Virus record (IMG/VR): IMGVR_UViG_3300025132_000055
Location: 1 to 51,104 of that record
Strand: one strand, 5' to 3'
DNA length: 51,104 nucleotides
Source: a virus
Shown: positions 12,556 to 20,152 of the stretch, piece by piece
Layout: each line of letters begins with the position of its first letter
Numbering within the stretch: position 1 is the stretch's first letter
The notes under the pieces: generated by a model
The model's database searches: none
The model's input: only the letters and a program-made list of their open reading frames with translations
Told to the model about the DNA's origin: nothing
Translations under genes and position numbers: made by a program

Positions 12556-14073
12556 TTATAATATAACCGCTTTTATGAGTTTGTCAAGTAATTCTTCGGT
12601 TAATTTTTCGTTTTTATGCTCTGAGATCTGGGCTTGATGCTTCTGCCCGAACATTGTGTTGAAAGCATTCTTAAGTCTGGTGTATGTTTTGCCAATTTCA
12701 GCAGCTTTATTGGCACTTGGCGTTTTATCTTTCTCTGTTGTATAGCTCAAGTTCTGTTTTGTTAGCAAGTCTACTTCTTTGCTTGATTCCATAGCAGCGG
12801 TGAGGAATGCTTTGTTGAGCTTACCAAGAGCATCGGCAATCATCTTATCAACATTGGCAACTTTTCTGGCTTCGTTTGCATCAACAAATGGGATACGCAT
12901 TTCTTGCCCTTTGGCTGCTGCTTCGATAAATTTTGTAAAATTGTTTTTAGCAGAAGATACACCTTTCTTTACCTTCATCTTACTACCAGATTCGGTTCCA
13001 TCGGGCTTAAAAAATAAAAAATGTGTGGGATTATCAGGATTATCTACGCTAATTCCTCCAAATATAATTTCAAGCTCTCTTTCCATCTTTTTGGCCGATA
13101 TATACCACACCTTCTTTCCGTTTATATATGCTTGCTGACAATGGGCAATTAAGCCTTTGCCGCCATCCTTTAGGAGTGTTCCCGTTGCTTGAGCAGTATG
13201 GTGCTTATCTGCGTATTGTTTTGCGCTGGTGTATACATCGCCATTTTTACCAGCAATATTATCAATTGCGCCACTTTCCCCACCAAATATACCACCACCA
13301 GTTATTAATGCAATGAGCGTTTCAAAAACCGTACCAGCAGAGGCGCCTTGAAATTGAATAAAGACGGAGGCCAATGCCTTAAAGGCAACAGCGGCTGCCA
13401 TTAATTCTTCTGGTTCAAGTTTTTTTAATGTATTAGTGTCATCAGCCTTAACAAGGGTCGCAAATTTAGAAAGCAGGTCAAATCTACCACCAAGGGTGTC
13501 TGCGGCCATGTTGGAGCCAAGTTTCTTTGGGTCTATGCTAAAGAAAGTCTTCAGAGCATCAACCACAGCTTGGTCGAGCTTGCCTTTGGTTTCTAATTTT
13601 TTCGCTTGAAGGTCTGATTTCAAATCTACAGCAGAATAGTCCATATCCATAGTGGGAATTGATTCCCCGGCTGACGGTTCGACTTCAGCGGCCTGTTGGT
13701 CTTGGCCTGTTCCGAGTTTCTCTCCGCCAATACCAGTCGAAGCAGGTAATTTGCCTGCTAAAGCCTGTGTGGCAATATTTCTGACCACTCTGTTCTTTCC
13801 GCCAACTTTCACGTTTAATACTGCATCATGCTCGTCGCTGCCTGTGGGCTTTGTCGCCCCTATCCGCATGTCATCAATAGTGATATCGGCAGCATTCTGG
13901 TCTAGCTTTGCGAGTGCCGCAATTCGCTTCTTTAATTCTGCGTCGGTCTCACCTGTTTTATTCTTGTTTCCACCAAATATGCCCAATTTGCTTGCATCAA
14001 ATGGAAAGTCTTCATCAAGCCTCTCCATCTCTTCCAAGATCATCTTCTCAAGTACTTCATTAGTCAGTTTCAT
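12556..14073 (-). CDS. Protein of unknown function, possibly packaged or core-associated
   Basis: 505 aa from the ATG behind GGAGGATATT. It begins with an amphipathic tag, MKLTNEVLEKMILEEMERLDED, much like MKLNKETLKRMITEV at 30580..31494. An Ala/Asp/Gly-rich low-complexity stretch follows. From about residue 235 a globular region contains AGTVFETLIALITGGG and later KKVWYISAKKMERELEIIFGG. This GTVFE...VYTSAK...ISAK layout faintly recalls restriction-endonuclease-like folds, but I cannot name catalytic residues. It lies between endolysin and groEL. The short N-terminal tag resembles in style the capsid-targeting peptides of T4 internal proteins; inference. Confidence 0.72.
   Translation of the reverse strand: MKLTNEVLEKMILEEMERLDEDFPFDASKLGIFGGNKNKTGETDAELKKRIAALAKLDQNAADITIDDMRIGATKPTGSDEHDAVLNVKVGGKNRVVRNIATQALAGKLPASTGIGGEKLGTGQDQQAAEVEPSAGESIPTMDMDYSAVDLKSDLQAKKLETKGKLDQAVVDALKTFFSIDPKKLGSNMAADTLGGRFDLLSKFATLVKADDTNTLKKLEPEELMAAAVAFKALASVFIQFQGASAGTVFETLIALITGGGIFGGESGAIDNIAGKNGDVYTSAKQYADKHHTAQATGTLLKDGGKGLIAHCQQAYINGKKVWYISAKKMERELEIIFGGISVDNPDNPTHFLFFKPDGTESGSKMKVKKGVSSAKNNFTKFIEAAAKGQEMRIPFVDANEARKVANVDKMIADALGKLNKAFLTAAMESSKEVDLLTKQNLSYTTEKDKTPSANKAAEIGKTYTRLKNAFNTMFGQKHQAQISEHKNEKLTEELLDKLIKAVIL
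12560..12587 (-). promoter_or_regulatory. sigma70-type promoter for groEL
   Basis: Minus strand: -35 TTGACA (12582..12587), 16-base spacer, -10 TATATT (12560..12565), about 32 bases before the groEL ATG and inside the 3' end of the upstream gene. It lacks the palindrome found at the left-end promoters. Confidence 0.75.
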
Positions 14074-14968
14074 TCTTAATATCCTCCAAAAGAGCCTTGA
14101 GGTCGAGGTTTGCACAGTCTATCTTCCGGTTAGTCAGATGGTAATGCGACACGAACCCTGAGAATTTGTTTCTGCTGGCTTCTTTGTCAACTGTGTAGCT
14201 TGTTTCCCCATCTTCATCCAAAGGACATTCAAGAGGAATCCACGGCATTGCCCCATGAACGGCCTTCATAAGCGCCTTGAGGGCATCCACCTGTGCAGGG
14301 TAGAAGTCCATAAATGGTTTCATACTGCGGCCGTGAACATGAGCGTCTTCAACCAAAGGGCGTTCGCCAAATCCATGCTTCTTATACCAACTTTGGTACT
14401 TTGGGTAATAGGCGTTACTTAGCTCGACTCCAACCGAAGGGCTGTTGTATTTCCCACCAGCATGGTAAGCTATGTGGTTCATGTCGAGAAACTGGAATAT
14501 GGTTCCATCATTGTCAATGGCGAAATGCACGCTTAAACCTCGTCTTTCGAGCACCCTATGGCATGACTTTGAGTTCAAACAAACGTCCCAGTGGGAAACG
14601 AAGTACTTTGGCTTACGTTGCCTTGTAACTTTCTTATAACCTTTGGTTAGCTTCAAGCCACCAGCATTGAAAGGGAGCACAACCTTATCCCATTCGATGG
14701 GATAGTACTCATTATTGTAAATGATGTGGTTGCTTGATCCCTTTCTAACTTCTTGGTGCTCATACTCCTCAAGCTGTGCCTCACGCACAGCCCAGATTCT
14801 TCTAAACGTTGCCGGGCCGCAAAGCCCATCTGCCTTAAGGCTGTGGTTTCGTTGGAAGTTCTTGATTTTCTTTACGAGATCTTCATCGAACTCGTAAGCT
14901 CCGAACCATTCAGGCGCCCAACCAAGTTTTTCAGCAGACGCTTCATTGTAAAATATCTTATCTATCAT
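14060..14968 (-). CDS. Endolysin: peptidoglycan-binding plus N-acetylmuramoyl-L-alanine amidase
   Basis: 302 aa. Residues about 30-58 (DLVKKIKNFQRNHSLKADG, then GPATFRRIW) are a peptidoglycan-binding domain 1. Residues about 120-290 are an amidase_2 domain: zinc ligand His126 in VSHWD, a conserved AYHAGG and PSVGVELSN, and the second ligand site in SHYHLTNRKID (His275 with Cys/Asp at 284-285). The enzyme would cleave the bond between muramic acid and L-alanine for host lysis. No signal peptide, so a holin or other export route is needed. The N-terminal wall-binding domain is typical of phages of Gram-negative hosts. Confidence 0.9.
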   Translation of the reverse strand: MIDKIFYNEASAEKLGWAPEWFGAYEFDEDLVKKIKNFQRNHSLKADGLCGPATFRRIWAVREAQLEEYEHQEVRKGSSNHIIYNNEYYPIEWDKVVLPFNAGGLKLTKGYKKVTRQRKPKYFVSHWDVCLNSKSCHRVLERRGLSVHFAIDNDGTIFQFLDMNHIAYHAGGKYNSPSVGVELSNAYYPKYQSWYKKHGFGERPLVEDAHVHGRSMKPFMDFYPAQVDALKALMKAVHGAMPWIPLECPLDEDGETSYTVDKEASRNKFSGFVSHYHLTNRKIDCANLDLKALLEDIKNETD

Positions 14969-14980
14969 GTATTGTACCTC

Positions 14981-15598
14981 TTAGCCAATTATTTCATCAG
15001 CGATACCGTACTCAACTGCTTCCTCGGCTGTTAGATAAACATTTACCTTTCTATCAAGAAGCTTCTGGATTGTTCGTGATGTCATATTGGTTTCTTTTGA
15101 TAATGCCTTAATATATAGTTCTTGAATATGCTTAATCGTCTTAACCTCATTCTCGATATCATGCAACTCACCAGCAGAACCAGCAGCAACAGCATGAATC
15201 ATAACTCTACAATGGCGTCCTATTTTTCTCTTACCTTTCGTACCTGACGCCAGTAGTAGGGTAGCCGCTGACATGATTTTGCCCAGACCAATAGTGTGAA
15301 TTTCACATTTAGCTTTGGTAATCGTCATCATATCGTAAATAGAGAACATTTCATCTGCGGATCCTCCATAAGAGGAAATATAGAATGTAATCGGATCATA
15401 TGGTGGCTCTGACTCTTTGAAGTCTGTGAGCATTAGTAGGCCCATTGATATATCACCAGCCTTATCCTCATCAACATCGCCAAAAAGGGCAATGGTTCTA
15501 ATTTCCTTTTGAGAGCCCATTATCATCTCTGCGAGTTCGTTTGCTCCCGTTGTCCCTTCTTCACCTTTCTTTTCTACCTTGTCTGTAATTTTAATCAT
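14981..15598 (-). CDS. clpP: ClpP-like serine protease
   Basis: 205 aa, the usual ClpP length. Substrate-strand motif SYGGSADE (76-83), nucleophile Ser110 in GKIMSAATLLLASG, His135 in RVMIHAVAAGSAGE. The third triad position, Asp in the bacterial enzyme (RDRFLSA), aligns with Asn186 in NVYLTAEEAVEYG. ClpP forms a 14-mer that degrades proteins fed by Clp ATPases; phage copies are often taken as prohead or host-protein proteases. No Clp ATPase gene was seen in the window. It lies between endolysin and the acidic core-like protein, which favours a role in head maturation. Confidence 0.87.
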   Translation of the reverse strand: MIKITDKVEKKGEEGTTGANELAEMIMGSQKEIRTIALFGDVDEDKAGDISMGLLMLTDFKESEPPYDPITFYISSYGGSADEMFSIYDMMTITKAKCEIHTIGLGKIMSAATLLLASGTKGKRKIGRHCRVMIHAVAAGSAGELHDIENEVKTIKHIQELYIKALSKETNMTSRTIQKLLDRKVNVYLTAEEAVEYGIADEIIG

Positions 15599-15975
15599 TT
15601 TGCCTCCTTGACAGTTTTGTCGATATATTCCATTGCTGTGTTCCAGTCATGGAATGTTATTAAGTAATTATATTTTGGCGGCACAGTGTTAATAAAATTC
15701 CTAATGCACGTCCTTTTCAGCGAGTCTATCTCTCTTTCATCTACCTTTCTTTGCCACTCAATGTATTTTTCATCTCTCCCCGCCAGCCTCATGGCTTCTT
15801 CCTTCAAGTATTTCATTTCATAAACATTTTGTAAGTTCTTTGCCATGAGTACCACGCAGTCTTTTATTGCAGACTTAATCATTATTACGCAGTATCCAGC
15901 ATTAATGAGATGATTTAGGGTAATGTGGAATGCGATCCCAAAACAGAAACCAGCCATCAGTGAAGTAAAATCCAT
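15595..15975 (-). CDS. Membrane-anchored protein of unknown function
   Basis: 126 aa with an N-terminal hydrophobic region (residues about 5-38, MAGFCFGIAFHITLNHLINAG and on) followed by a charged helical cytoplasmic or periplasmic part (EMKYLKEEAMRLAGRDEKYIEWQRKVDERE). No family recognised; such proteins are common next to lysis and head genes in marine phages. Its ribosome-binding site (GGAGAG) lies just after the terminator at 15985..16019, so terminator readthrough would matter for its expression. Confidence 0.72.
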   Translation of the reverse strand: MDFTSLMAGFCFGIAFHITLNHLINAGYCVIMIKSAIKDCVVLMAKNLQNVYEMKYLKEEAMRLAGRDEKYIEWQRKVDEREIDSLKRTCIRNFINTVPPKYNYLITFHDWNTAMEYIDKTVKEAK

Positions 15976-15984
15976 TATCTCTCC

Positions 15985-16019
15985 AAAATAAAAGAGGACG
16001 GATTGTTACCTCCGTCCCC
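15985..16019 (-). terminator. Rho-independent terminator after the acidic core-like gene
   Basis: On the minus strand GGACGGA, an 8-base loop and TCCGTCC form a perfect 7-bp stem (15996..16002 with 16011..16017), extendable to 9 bp with one mismatch, followed by TCTTTTATTTT. It lies between the stop at 16046 and the start at 15975. Confidence 0.8.
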
Positions 16020-16045
16020 CAGTTAAATAAGTAATGAAGCTATTA

Positions 16046-16678
16046 TTACTTAGTACGGCGTTTGCGACCAAGAGCTTCATCAAGTTGCGCTTGGGCTTTC
16101 TTGGCACGGAGAAGTCTTTTAGCAACACGCTTAGCAACTTCCTGCACTAGTTCGTCCTCATTAAGTTCGAGGTTAATTCCAGAGAGGGCTTCCATCACCT
16201 CCTCGTCCTCTTCTGGGGTATCGGCAGGTGCATCAACAGGTGCAGCATCGGCTTCATCGTCAGCAGCATCAAGTTCAGGCGCTTCTTCCCCGGCAGGCTC
16301 AGCCACTTCTTCGCCGGCAGCATCGTCTAACATATCAACTACATCAGCCGCAGCCATTGCAGCGTCTTTCAATGCTTTAAGTTTTCCAATATCTTCTGGA
16401 CTGAGTTCAACTTCTGCTTCATCGCCTACTGGCTCTGCGGCAGCGTCCATCTCGGGTTCCATACCCATTTCGGCGTCATCTACTGGGCCGTCTGCTGGTG
16501 GAAGTTCTTCGTCTGCTGCTGGTTCTTCTTCAGCATACATATTTTCTTCCATTTTCTTTTCATCATCACGTTTGTCATACATTTCCTTTAATGCATTAGA
16601 AACTAGTTTTGATTCCATTCCGGCAAGCCCCATAAAGCGACGAACGGTTGCCTCATTTAATAGTCCTTTCTTTGACAT
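16046..16678 (-). CDS. Acidic Ala/Glu/Pro-rich protein, probable virion core or scaffold type
   Basis: 210 aa. N-terminus MSKKGLLNEATVRRFMGLAGMES, then a long disordered acidic stretch rich in Glu, Asp, Ala and Pro (about residues 40-165), then a charged amphipathic C-terminal helix (ELVQEVAKRVAKRLLRAKK) and a basic end (GRKRRTK). This composition is typical of prohead-core or scaffold proteins, and I recall the NEATVRRFM start from marine phage proteins. Good ribosome-binding site (AAGGAGATTT) and its own terminator, so probably strongly expressed. The neighbouring ClpP-like protease would fit core removal. Name not certain. Confidence 0.7.
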   Translation of the reverse strand: MSKKGLLNEATVRRFMGLAGMESKLVSNALKEMYDKRDDEKKMEENMYAEEEPAADEELPPADGPVDDAEMGMEPEMDAAAEPVGDEAEVELSPEDIGKLKALKDAAMAAADVVDMLDDAAGEEVAEPAGEEAPELDAADDEADAAPVDAPADTPEEDEEVMEALSGINLELNEDELVQEVAKRVAKRLLRAKKAQAQLDEALGRKRRTK

Positions 16679-16739
16679 CTAAAATCTCCTTAAAATGTTT
16701 TCATAATAAATAGACACCAAAACCCAAAAACGCTAAAAA

Positions 16740-17066
16740 TTATATTTCTGGGTTCGATTTTGCTATAATATCAAATATATCTTCAAGTTCTTCATCTTCA
16801 ATTCCAAACTTAGCCAACAAATCTTCAGCCTGTTCATTGTCTCTTATGATATATTTAATGTTGCGTTTGCTCATTTTTATATTATTCTCCTTATATCTGT
16901 TAATAAAGTCCATAATACTCTTGTCTTTTTCCAAATAACCTGTAATAAAAGATCTGAAGAATTCTGCCTGTGATATGCCATCATACTGCAATCTAACCTT
17001 TAATTGTGCATGTCTAACGTCAGTGTCGCTAAAAACAACCTTTTTCTTGTTATCAGAATCACTCAT
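16740..17066 (-). CDS. Ribbon-helix-helix-like DNA-binding protein
   Basis: 108 aa. Residues about 9-48, VVFSDTDVRHAQLKVRLQYD then GISQAEFFRSFITGYLEKD, read as a strand followed by two helices, the ribbon-helix-helix layout of MetJ/Arc-type regulators. The C-terminus is acidic and helical (DEELEDIFDII). I recall this sequence type as widespread in marine T4-like phages. It may repress or regulate phage genes. Ribosome-binding site GGGGG upstream. The DNA target is not known; a dimeric RHH protein is one candidate for the left-end palindromes. Confidence 0.7.
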   Translation of the reverse strand: MSDSDNKKKVVFSDTDVRHAQLKVRLQYDGISQAEFFRSFITGYLEKDKSIMDFINRYKENNIKMSKRNIKYIIRDNEQAEDLLAKFGIEDEELEDIFDIIAKSNPEI

Positions 17067-17134
17067 AAGAAAGCCCCCACACAGTACAATACAACTCTAC
17101 AATACTTAGTTTTAGGTAATAGAAAAGCAAAGAG

Positions 17135-17401
17135 TTAATCTTCCAAATTCATCTCATCTATTAACTGCTTGGCCTTCCCCCAGCAAGTAGGGCAATAAAC
17201 CCTGACTATCTTTTCCTTCTCACGTACAACGACATTCCAAGACTGGACCTGTTGTTTGTCGCTTTTGTCGAACGGCTTCATGCAGACCATACACTCTTCT
17301 GGTAAGAGGTCAAAGAGTCCGAGCTTTTGTTCAAGCTCGGTCTTTTGCTTCTTTGACTTTTTTATTTTTCGATCTCTTGCTCTGCGTTCTTTGCGATTCA
17401 T
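17135..17401 (-). CDS. Small zinc-ribbon-like protein
   Basis: 88 aa: a very basic N-terminus (MNRKERRARDRKIKKSKKQK), then KLGLFDLLPEECMVCMKPFD and later VYCPTCWGKAKQLI. Two CX2C pairs (CMVC and CPTC), about 35 residues apart, should bind one zinc ion. I recall close analogues in cyanophages, without a proven function. The ATG overlaps the stop-codon region of the dUTPase gene downstream (17398..17835), so the two are coupled. Confidence 0.75.
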   Translation of the reverse strand: MNRKERRARDRKIKKSKKQKTELEQKLGLFDLLPEECMVCMKPFDKSDKQQVQSWNVVVREKEKIVRVYCPTCWGKAKQLIDEMNLED

Positions 17402-17835
17402 TGACCTGTGCTCCCAAATCCGCCTTCGCCTCGATCTGTATCGGTCAGTTCATCAACTTCTATAAATTCAACTTTAGGATGAGGAACTATCATAAGTTGA
17501 GCAACTCGATCACCAACATCATATACAGTGCTATCTGGTGTTGCCGCTTGTGAAAACCACCCAAACTTTAGAATAATCTCGCCACGATAACCAGAGTCAA
17601 TGACACCGACATGGTTCCTTAACATCTGTTTTGTCTTTGATATTGAGGATCTCGGATATATTAGGCCAACGTGCCCATCAGGGATTTGCATTGCCAAGCC
17701 AGTCTTATATACCATGTTACCGTATTTGTCTGCCTTTCCACGCTCGACGGCATGAAGATCCAAAGCGGCATCGCCACTCTTTGCGTAACTAGGAATTACA
17801 GCATCTGGATGGAGTTTTTTAATTTTTATAATCAT
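17398..17835 (-). CDS. dut: dUTP diphosphatase (dUTPase)
   Basis: 145 aa with all five motifs of the trimeric dUTPase: I DAALDL, II PRSSISKT, III GVIDSGYRGEI (catalytic Asp, substrate-binding Tyr), IV GDRVAQLMI, V RGEGGFGSTG at the C-terminus. It hydrolyses dUTP to dUMP, preventing uracil incorporation and supplying the ThyX substrate. The start is the internal ATG 9 bases after AGGA; a longer form adding 9 residues has no clear site. Confidence 0.95.
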   Translation of the reverse strand: MIIKIKKLHPDAVIPSYAKSGDAALDLHAVERGKADKYGNMVYKTGLAMQIPDGHVGLIYPRSSISKTKQMLRNHVGVIDSGYRGEIILKFGWFSQAATPDSTVYDVGDRVAQLMIVPHPKVEFIEVDELTDTDRGEGGFGSTGQ

Positions 17836-17874
17836 ATTATTTATCCTGTTCTTAGTGATCATATTTTTTCCTAA

Positions 17875-18798
17875 CTAATAGTTGATTGCTACGAAGTGAT
17901 ATGTGGAGGCGTCTTCACCAGAAAGGCGGTCCCTATATTTCACAGAATACTTAAATGGGTATTCCTTTACAATAAAGTTTTTATAAAGGCCCTCAGTAAA
18001 TTCGTCTTTGTTTAAGATAATCATTGCCTTAGACTGCTTGCTTTTGAACCATTCAAATAATTCAACGTGCTCTTTGTTGCCAAACACATTGTCTGCTGAG
18101 TATTCTTTGAACTGTCTGGTATATGGCGGATCTAGAAAAACAAAATCGTTTTTTGTAGAAGTTGATACTGTTTTTTGCCAAGTTTGGTTATGAAAAGTAG
18201 TATTATCAAATAAAACTTGCAAATCTTCAGACCATTCAAGCTTTTTAAACGTTTTGTAGTAACCATAAGGAACATTAAACTTCCCTTGACTGTTAAAGCG
18301 TAGCATACCCCCGTACGACAAACACCTAAGTATATAAAAACGCTTAGCCAAATCATATTCGGAAGTATGGTTGCCATCCCTCCAGTGATAATATAACTTG
18401 CCAGCTTCACCGAACTGTTCTCTGGCTGCTTTTCTTAAGATCTTTAATTGGCTTTCTCTCTCAGGGCTTTCCTGTTCAAGAAGCTTGGCATCAATTAGTT
18501 TCTTGTATTTGTCATCAACATTGTCTGTGATTTTCTTTTTATATGTATCTGAGAAATTATTAACATCCTTGACGAAACCATCCCCATGCTTACCTATAGT
18601 CTTATAAAACATGATAACTTCATCAAAAAAATCACCTACAACGCTTTTATTGGGCGCTAATCCTAGCCAGACTGCTCCTCCTCCTAAAAAGGGCTCATAA
18701 AAAGTGTCATATTGTTTTGGTGCTAGCTCCTCCACATGGTGGAATTCTTTTCTTTTTCCACCAGACCACTTAAAAAACGGTTTATTTTTAGCTGTCAT
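17875..18798 (-). CDS. dam: D12-class (Dam-like) DNA adenine N6-methyltransferase
   Basis: 307 aa. FFKWSGGKRKEF (residues 8-19) and EPFLGGGAVW (35-44) form the AdoMet-binding motifs X and I; DPPY at 223-226 is the catalytic motif IV. This order (X-I-target region-IV) is the alpha-type D12 class that includes Dam and M.DpnII. It probably methylates adenine in a short palindrome, possibly GATC, though the target cannot be read from the sequence. It overlaps by 11 bases the end of a PD-(D/E)xK-like gene at 18788..19498, so the two may be a restriction-modification pair. Confidence 0.9.
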   Translation of the reverse strand: MTAKNKPFFKWSGGKRKEFHHVEELAPKQYDTFYEPFLGGGAVWLGLAPNKSVVGDFFDEVIMFYKTIGKHGDGFVKDVNNFSDTYKKKITDNVDDKYKKLIDAKLLEQESPERESQLKILRKAAREQFGEAGKLYYHWRDGNHTSEYDLAKRFYILRCLSYGGMLRFNSQGKFNVPYGYYKTFKKLEWSEDLQVLFDNTTFHNQTWQKTVSTSTKNDFVFLDPPYTRQFKEYSADNVFGNKEHVELFEWFKSKQSKAMIILNKDEFTEGLYKNFIVKEYPFKYSVKYRDRLSGEDASTYHFVAINY

Positions 18799-19498
18799 TG
18801 TTACCTCCTAATAGTTGCTTTGCATGTGATAAAAATGATCTAATATTGCCTTGTTTGGCTTTTTTTCTACCTTTATCAACAAGTTTTTTGCTAATTCCAA
18901 TTGTATCACAATAATCTGCGCCTGTGCAGATGCTTTCTCTGTTGGTTGTTGTTTTAACTGAACTGTTTGCCAAATTGTCACAATTCCACAAAACAAATTT
19001 AGTCTCTATTCTATAGGTGTTTCCAAAGCGATTTCGCATGTAGTTTAGACACTTTAATAAACTCTCCATTTCTCCTTGAGATTTTTTTGTATCAAATCCA
19101 TTCCCATCTTTTAGCTCAACAATATAAATCGTGTTCCCAATCCTCGCTAAGCCATCAATAGATATCGCTTTCTTGCCTTTTAAGATAATATTATATTTTT
19201 CTAAATCCTCAATTTTGAATTTGAATCTTTTAATGTAGAAATCGCCGGGCTTGCTGAAATTAAATTCATCAGTGCTGGATTTGTCATAATAAGCGAATTT
19301 ATTAGAGTTCTCCACAACAGATGCAATTGTATCTTCCAACTGATTGCCCATTGAGATTTTAGTTGCATGAAAAGCGGTCATTAGTTTGCACACGCTCTCA
19401 CTAAGTTCAGGATCGTCTTCACACCAGAAAGCGCTGGTGTAGGAACTCTGCTTTTCCTTGTTGTGCTCCAATCTTTGGTCAAATATTGATTTTTTCAT
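18788..19498 (-). CDS. Putative type II restriction-endonuclease-like protein
   Basis: 236 aa. ISIDGLARIGNTIYIVELKD (about residues 112-131) fits a PD-(D/E)xK nuclease core: Asp115, then Glu128-Leu-Lys130. It is followed by FDTKKSQGEMESLLKCLNYM, a helix common in restriction endonucleases. An N-terminal helical region and a basic C-terminal part (KKLVDKGRKKAKQG) flank the core. The start is the ATG behind GGAGGTAGTT. Direct overlap with the adenine methylase supports a restriction-modification role; a DNA-repair or host-DNA-degrading nuclease is the alternative. Not matched to a named family. Confidence 0.65.
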   Translation of the reverse strand: MKKSIFDQRLEHNKEKQSSYTSAFWCEDDPELSESVCKLMTAFHATKISMGNQLEDTIASVVENSNKFAYYDKSSTDEFNFSKPGDFYIKRFKFKIEDLEKYNIILKGKKAISIDGLARIGNTIYIVELKDGNGFDTKKSQGEMESLLKCLNYMRNRFGNTYRIETKFVLWNCDNLANSSVKTTTNRESICTGADYCDTIGISKKLVDKGRKKAKQGNIRSFLSHAKQLLGGNNDS

Positions 19499-19521
19499 AA
19501 CTACCTCCGTGTCATGTATAT

Positions 19522-19549
19522 AATATAACATGTTTTAGATATTTGTCAA
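19522..19549 (-). promoter_or_regulatory. sigma70-type promoter for the REase-like/methylase pair
   Basis: Minus strand: -35 TTGACA (19544..19549), 16-base spacer, -10 TATATT (19522..19527), about 23 bases before the ATG at 19498. No palindrome. Confidence 0.78.
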
Positions 19550-19552
19550 GTA

Positions 19553-20092
19553 TTATTTTAATATATCAATATAGTCTTCACAGCTAACACCAGTTGGCAC
19601 GACGCCACTAAGATATGTCAGGTCTTTAGTTGAGAGTGCTTTTCTGATTAGTGTTGATGAGACACTTGGTTCGTTTGATTGTGTTGGGACCATGATAGGC
19701 TTGGCTAATGGGGAGCCCATCTCTTTGGACAGGCTCTGAATAATATTCACGAACCTTTGGCCATACACAGGTTCTTTTGCACCATAGCCAGCGGTAATCG
19801 TAGATCCGGCGGTTTCATCTATCCAAGCTAACTTGGCTGCGGCGACAAAAGTATTGCCAATCGCCTTGATCAGTTTTACTCGATTTGGCTGACCTAGTGT
19901 TGAAATAAACAACTCCCAAACCTTTCTGGTATGGCTTGAATTGAGAATAACCTTGCCATCTGTTGATAATCTGTTCTTATCGCCATAAACAATATAAACA
20001 GTCTCAACAGATGGCATCGATAGATATTCTTGTACAACAGCCAAGTGGCCTTTGTGTGGAGGCTTGAAGCCACCGAAATAAGCAACAAACAT
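19553..20092 (-). CDS. Cytidylyltransferase-fold nucleotidyltransferase (NadM/NadD-like)
   Basis: 179 aa. GGFKPPHKGHL (7-17) is the nucleotide-binding GxFxPxHxGH motif, and SVSSTLIRKAL near residue 150 is the ISSTxIR motif. These define the HIGH-type nucleotidylyltransferase superfamily, in which NMN or pantetheine-phosphate adenylyltransferases and CTP-dependent enzymes are found. Length fits the NadM type. A role in NAD synthesis or in making a nucleotide-linked sugar is possible; substrate cannot be told. It has its own promoter. Confidence 0.8.
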   Translation of the reverse strand: MFVAYFGGFKPPHKGHLAVVQEYLSMPSVETVYIVYGDKNRLSTDGKVILNSSHTRKVWELFISTLGQPNRVKLIKAIGNTFVAAAKLAWIDETAGSTITAGYGAKEPVYGQRFVNIIQSLSKEMGSPLAKPIMVPTQSNEPSVSSTLIRKALSTKDLTYLSGVVPTGVSCEDYIDILK

Positions 20093-20120
20093 ATTGCCTC
20101 CGTTGTGATGTTACTTTAGT

Positions 20121-20148
20121 AATATAACACGTTTGCAAAGTTTGTCAA
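20121..20148 (-). promoter_or_regulatory. sigma70-type promoter for the nucleotidyltransferase gene
   Basis: Minus strand: -35 TTGACA (20143..20148), 16-base spacer, -10 TATATT (20121..20126), leader CATCACAACGGAGGCAAT before the ATG at 20092. Located directly after the dnaE stop. Confidence 0.78.
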
Positions 20149-20152
20149 GCTT

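Noticed and set aside
12779-13316. Plus-strand frames opposite the 505-aa protein
   Set aside because: Shadows of a continuous minus-strand gene; composition is hydrophobic-random and no start signals are seen.
16062-16682. Long plus-strand frame rich in Ser and Ala opposite the acidic protein
   Set aside because: It is the antisense shadow of the Glu/Ala/Pro-rich gene: low complexity, exact opposite codon phase, no ribosome-binding site, and the minus-strand gene has a good site and a terminator.
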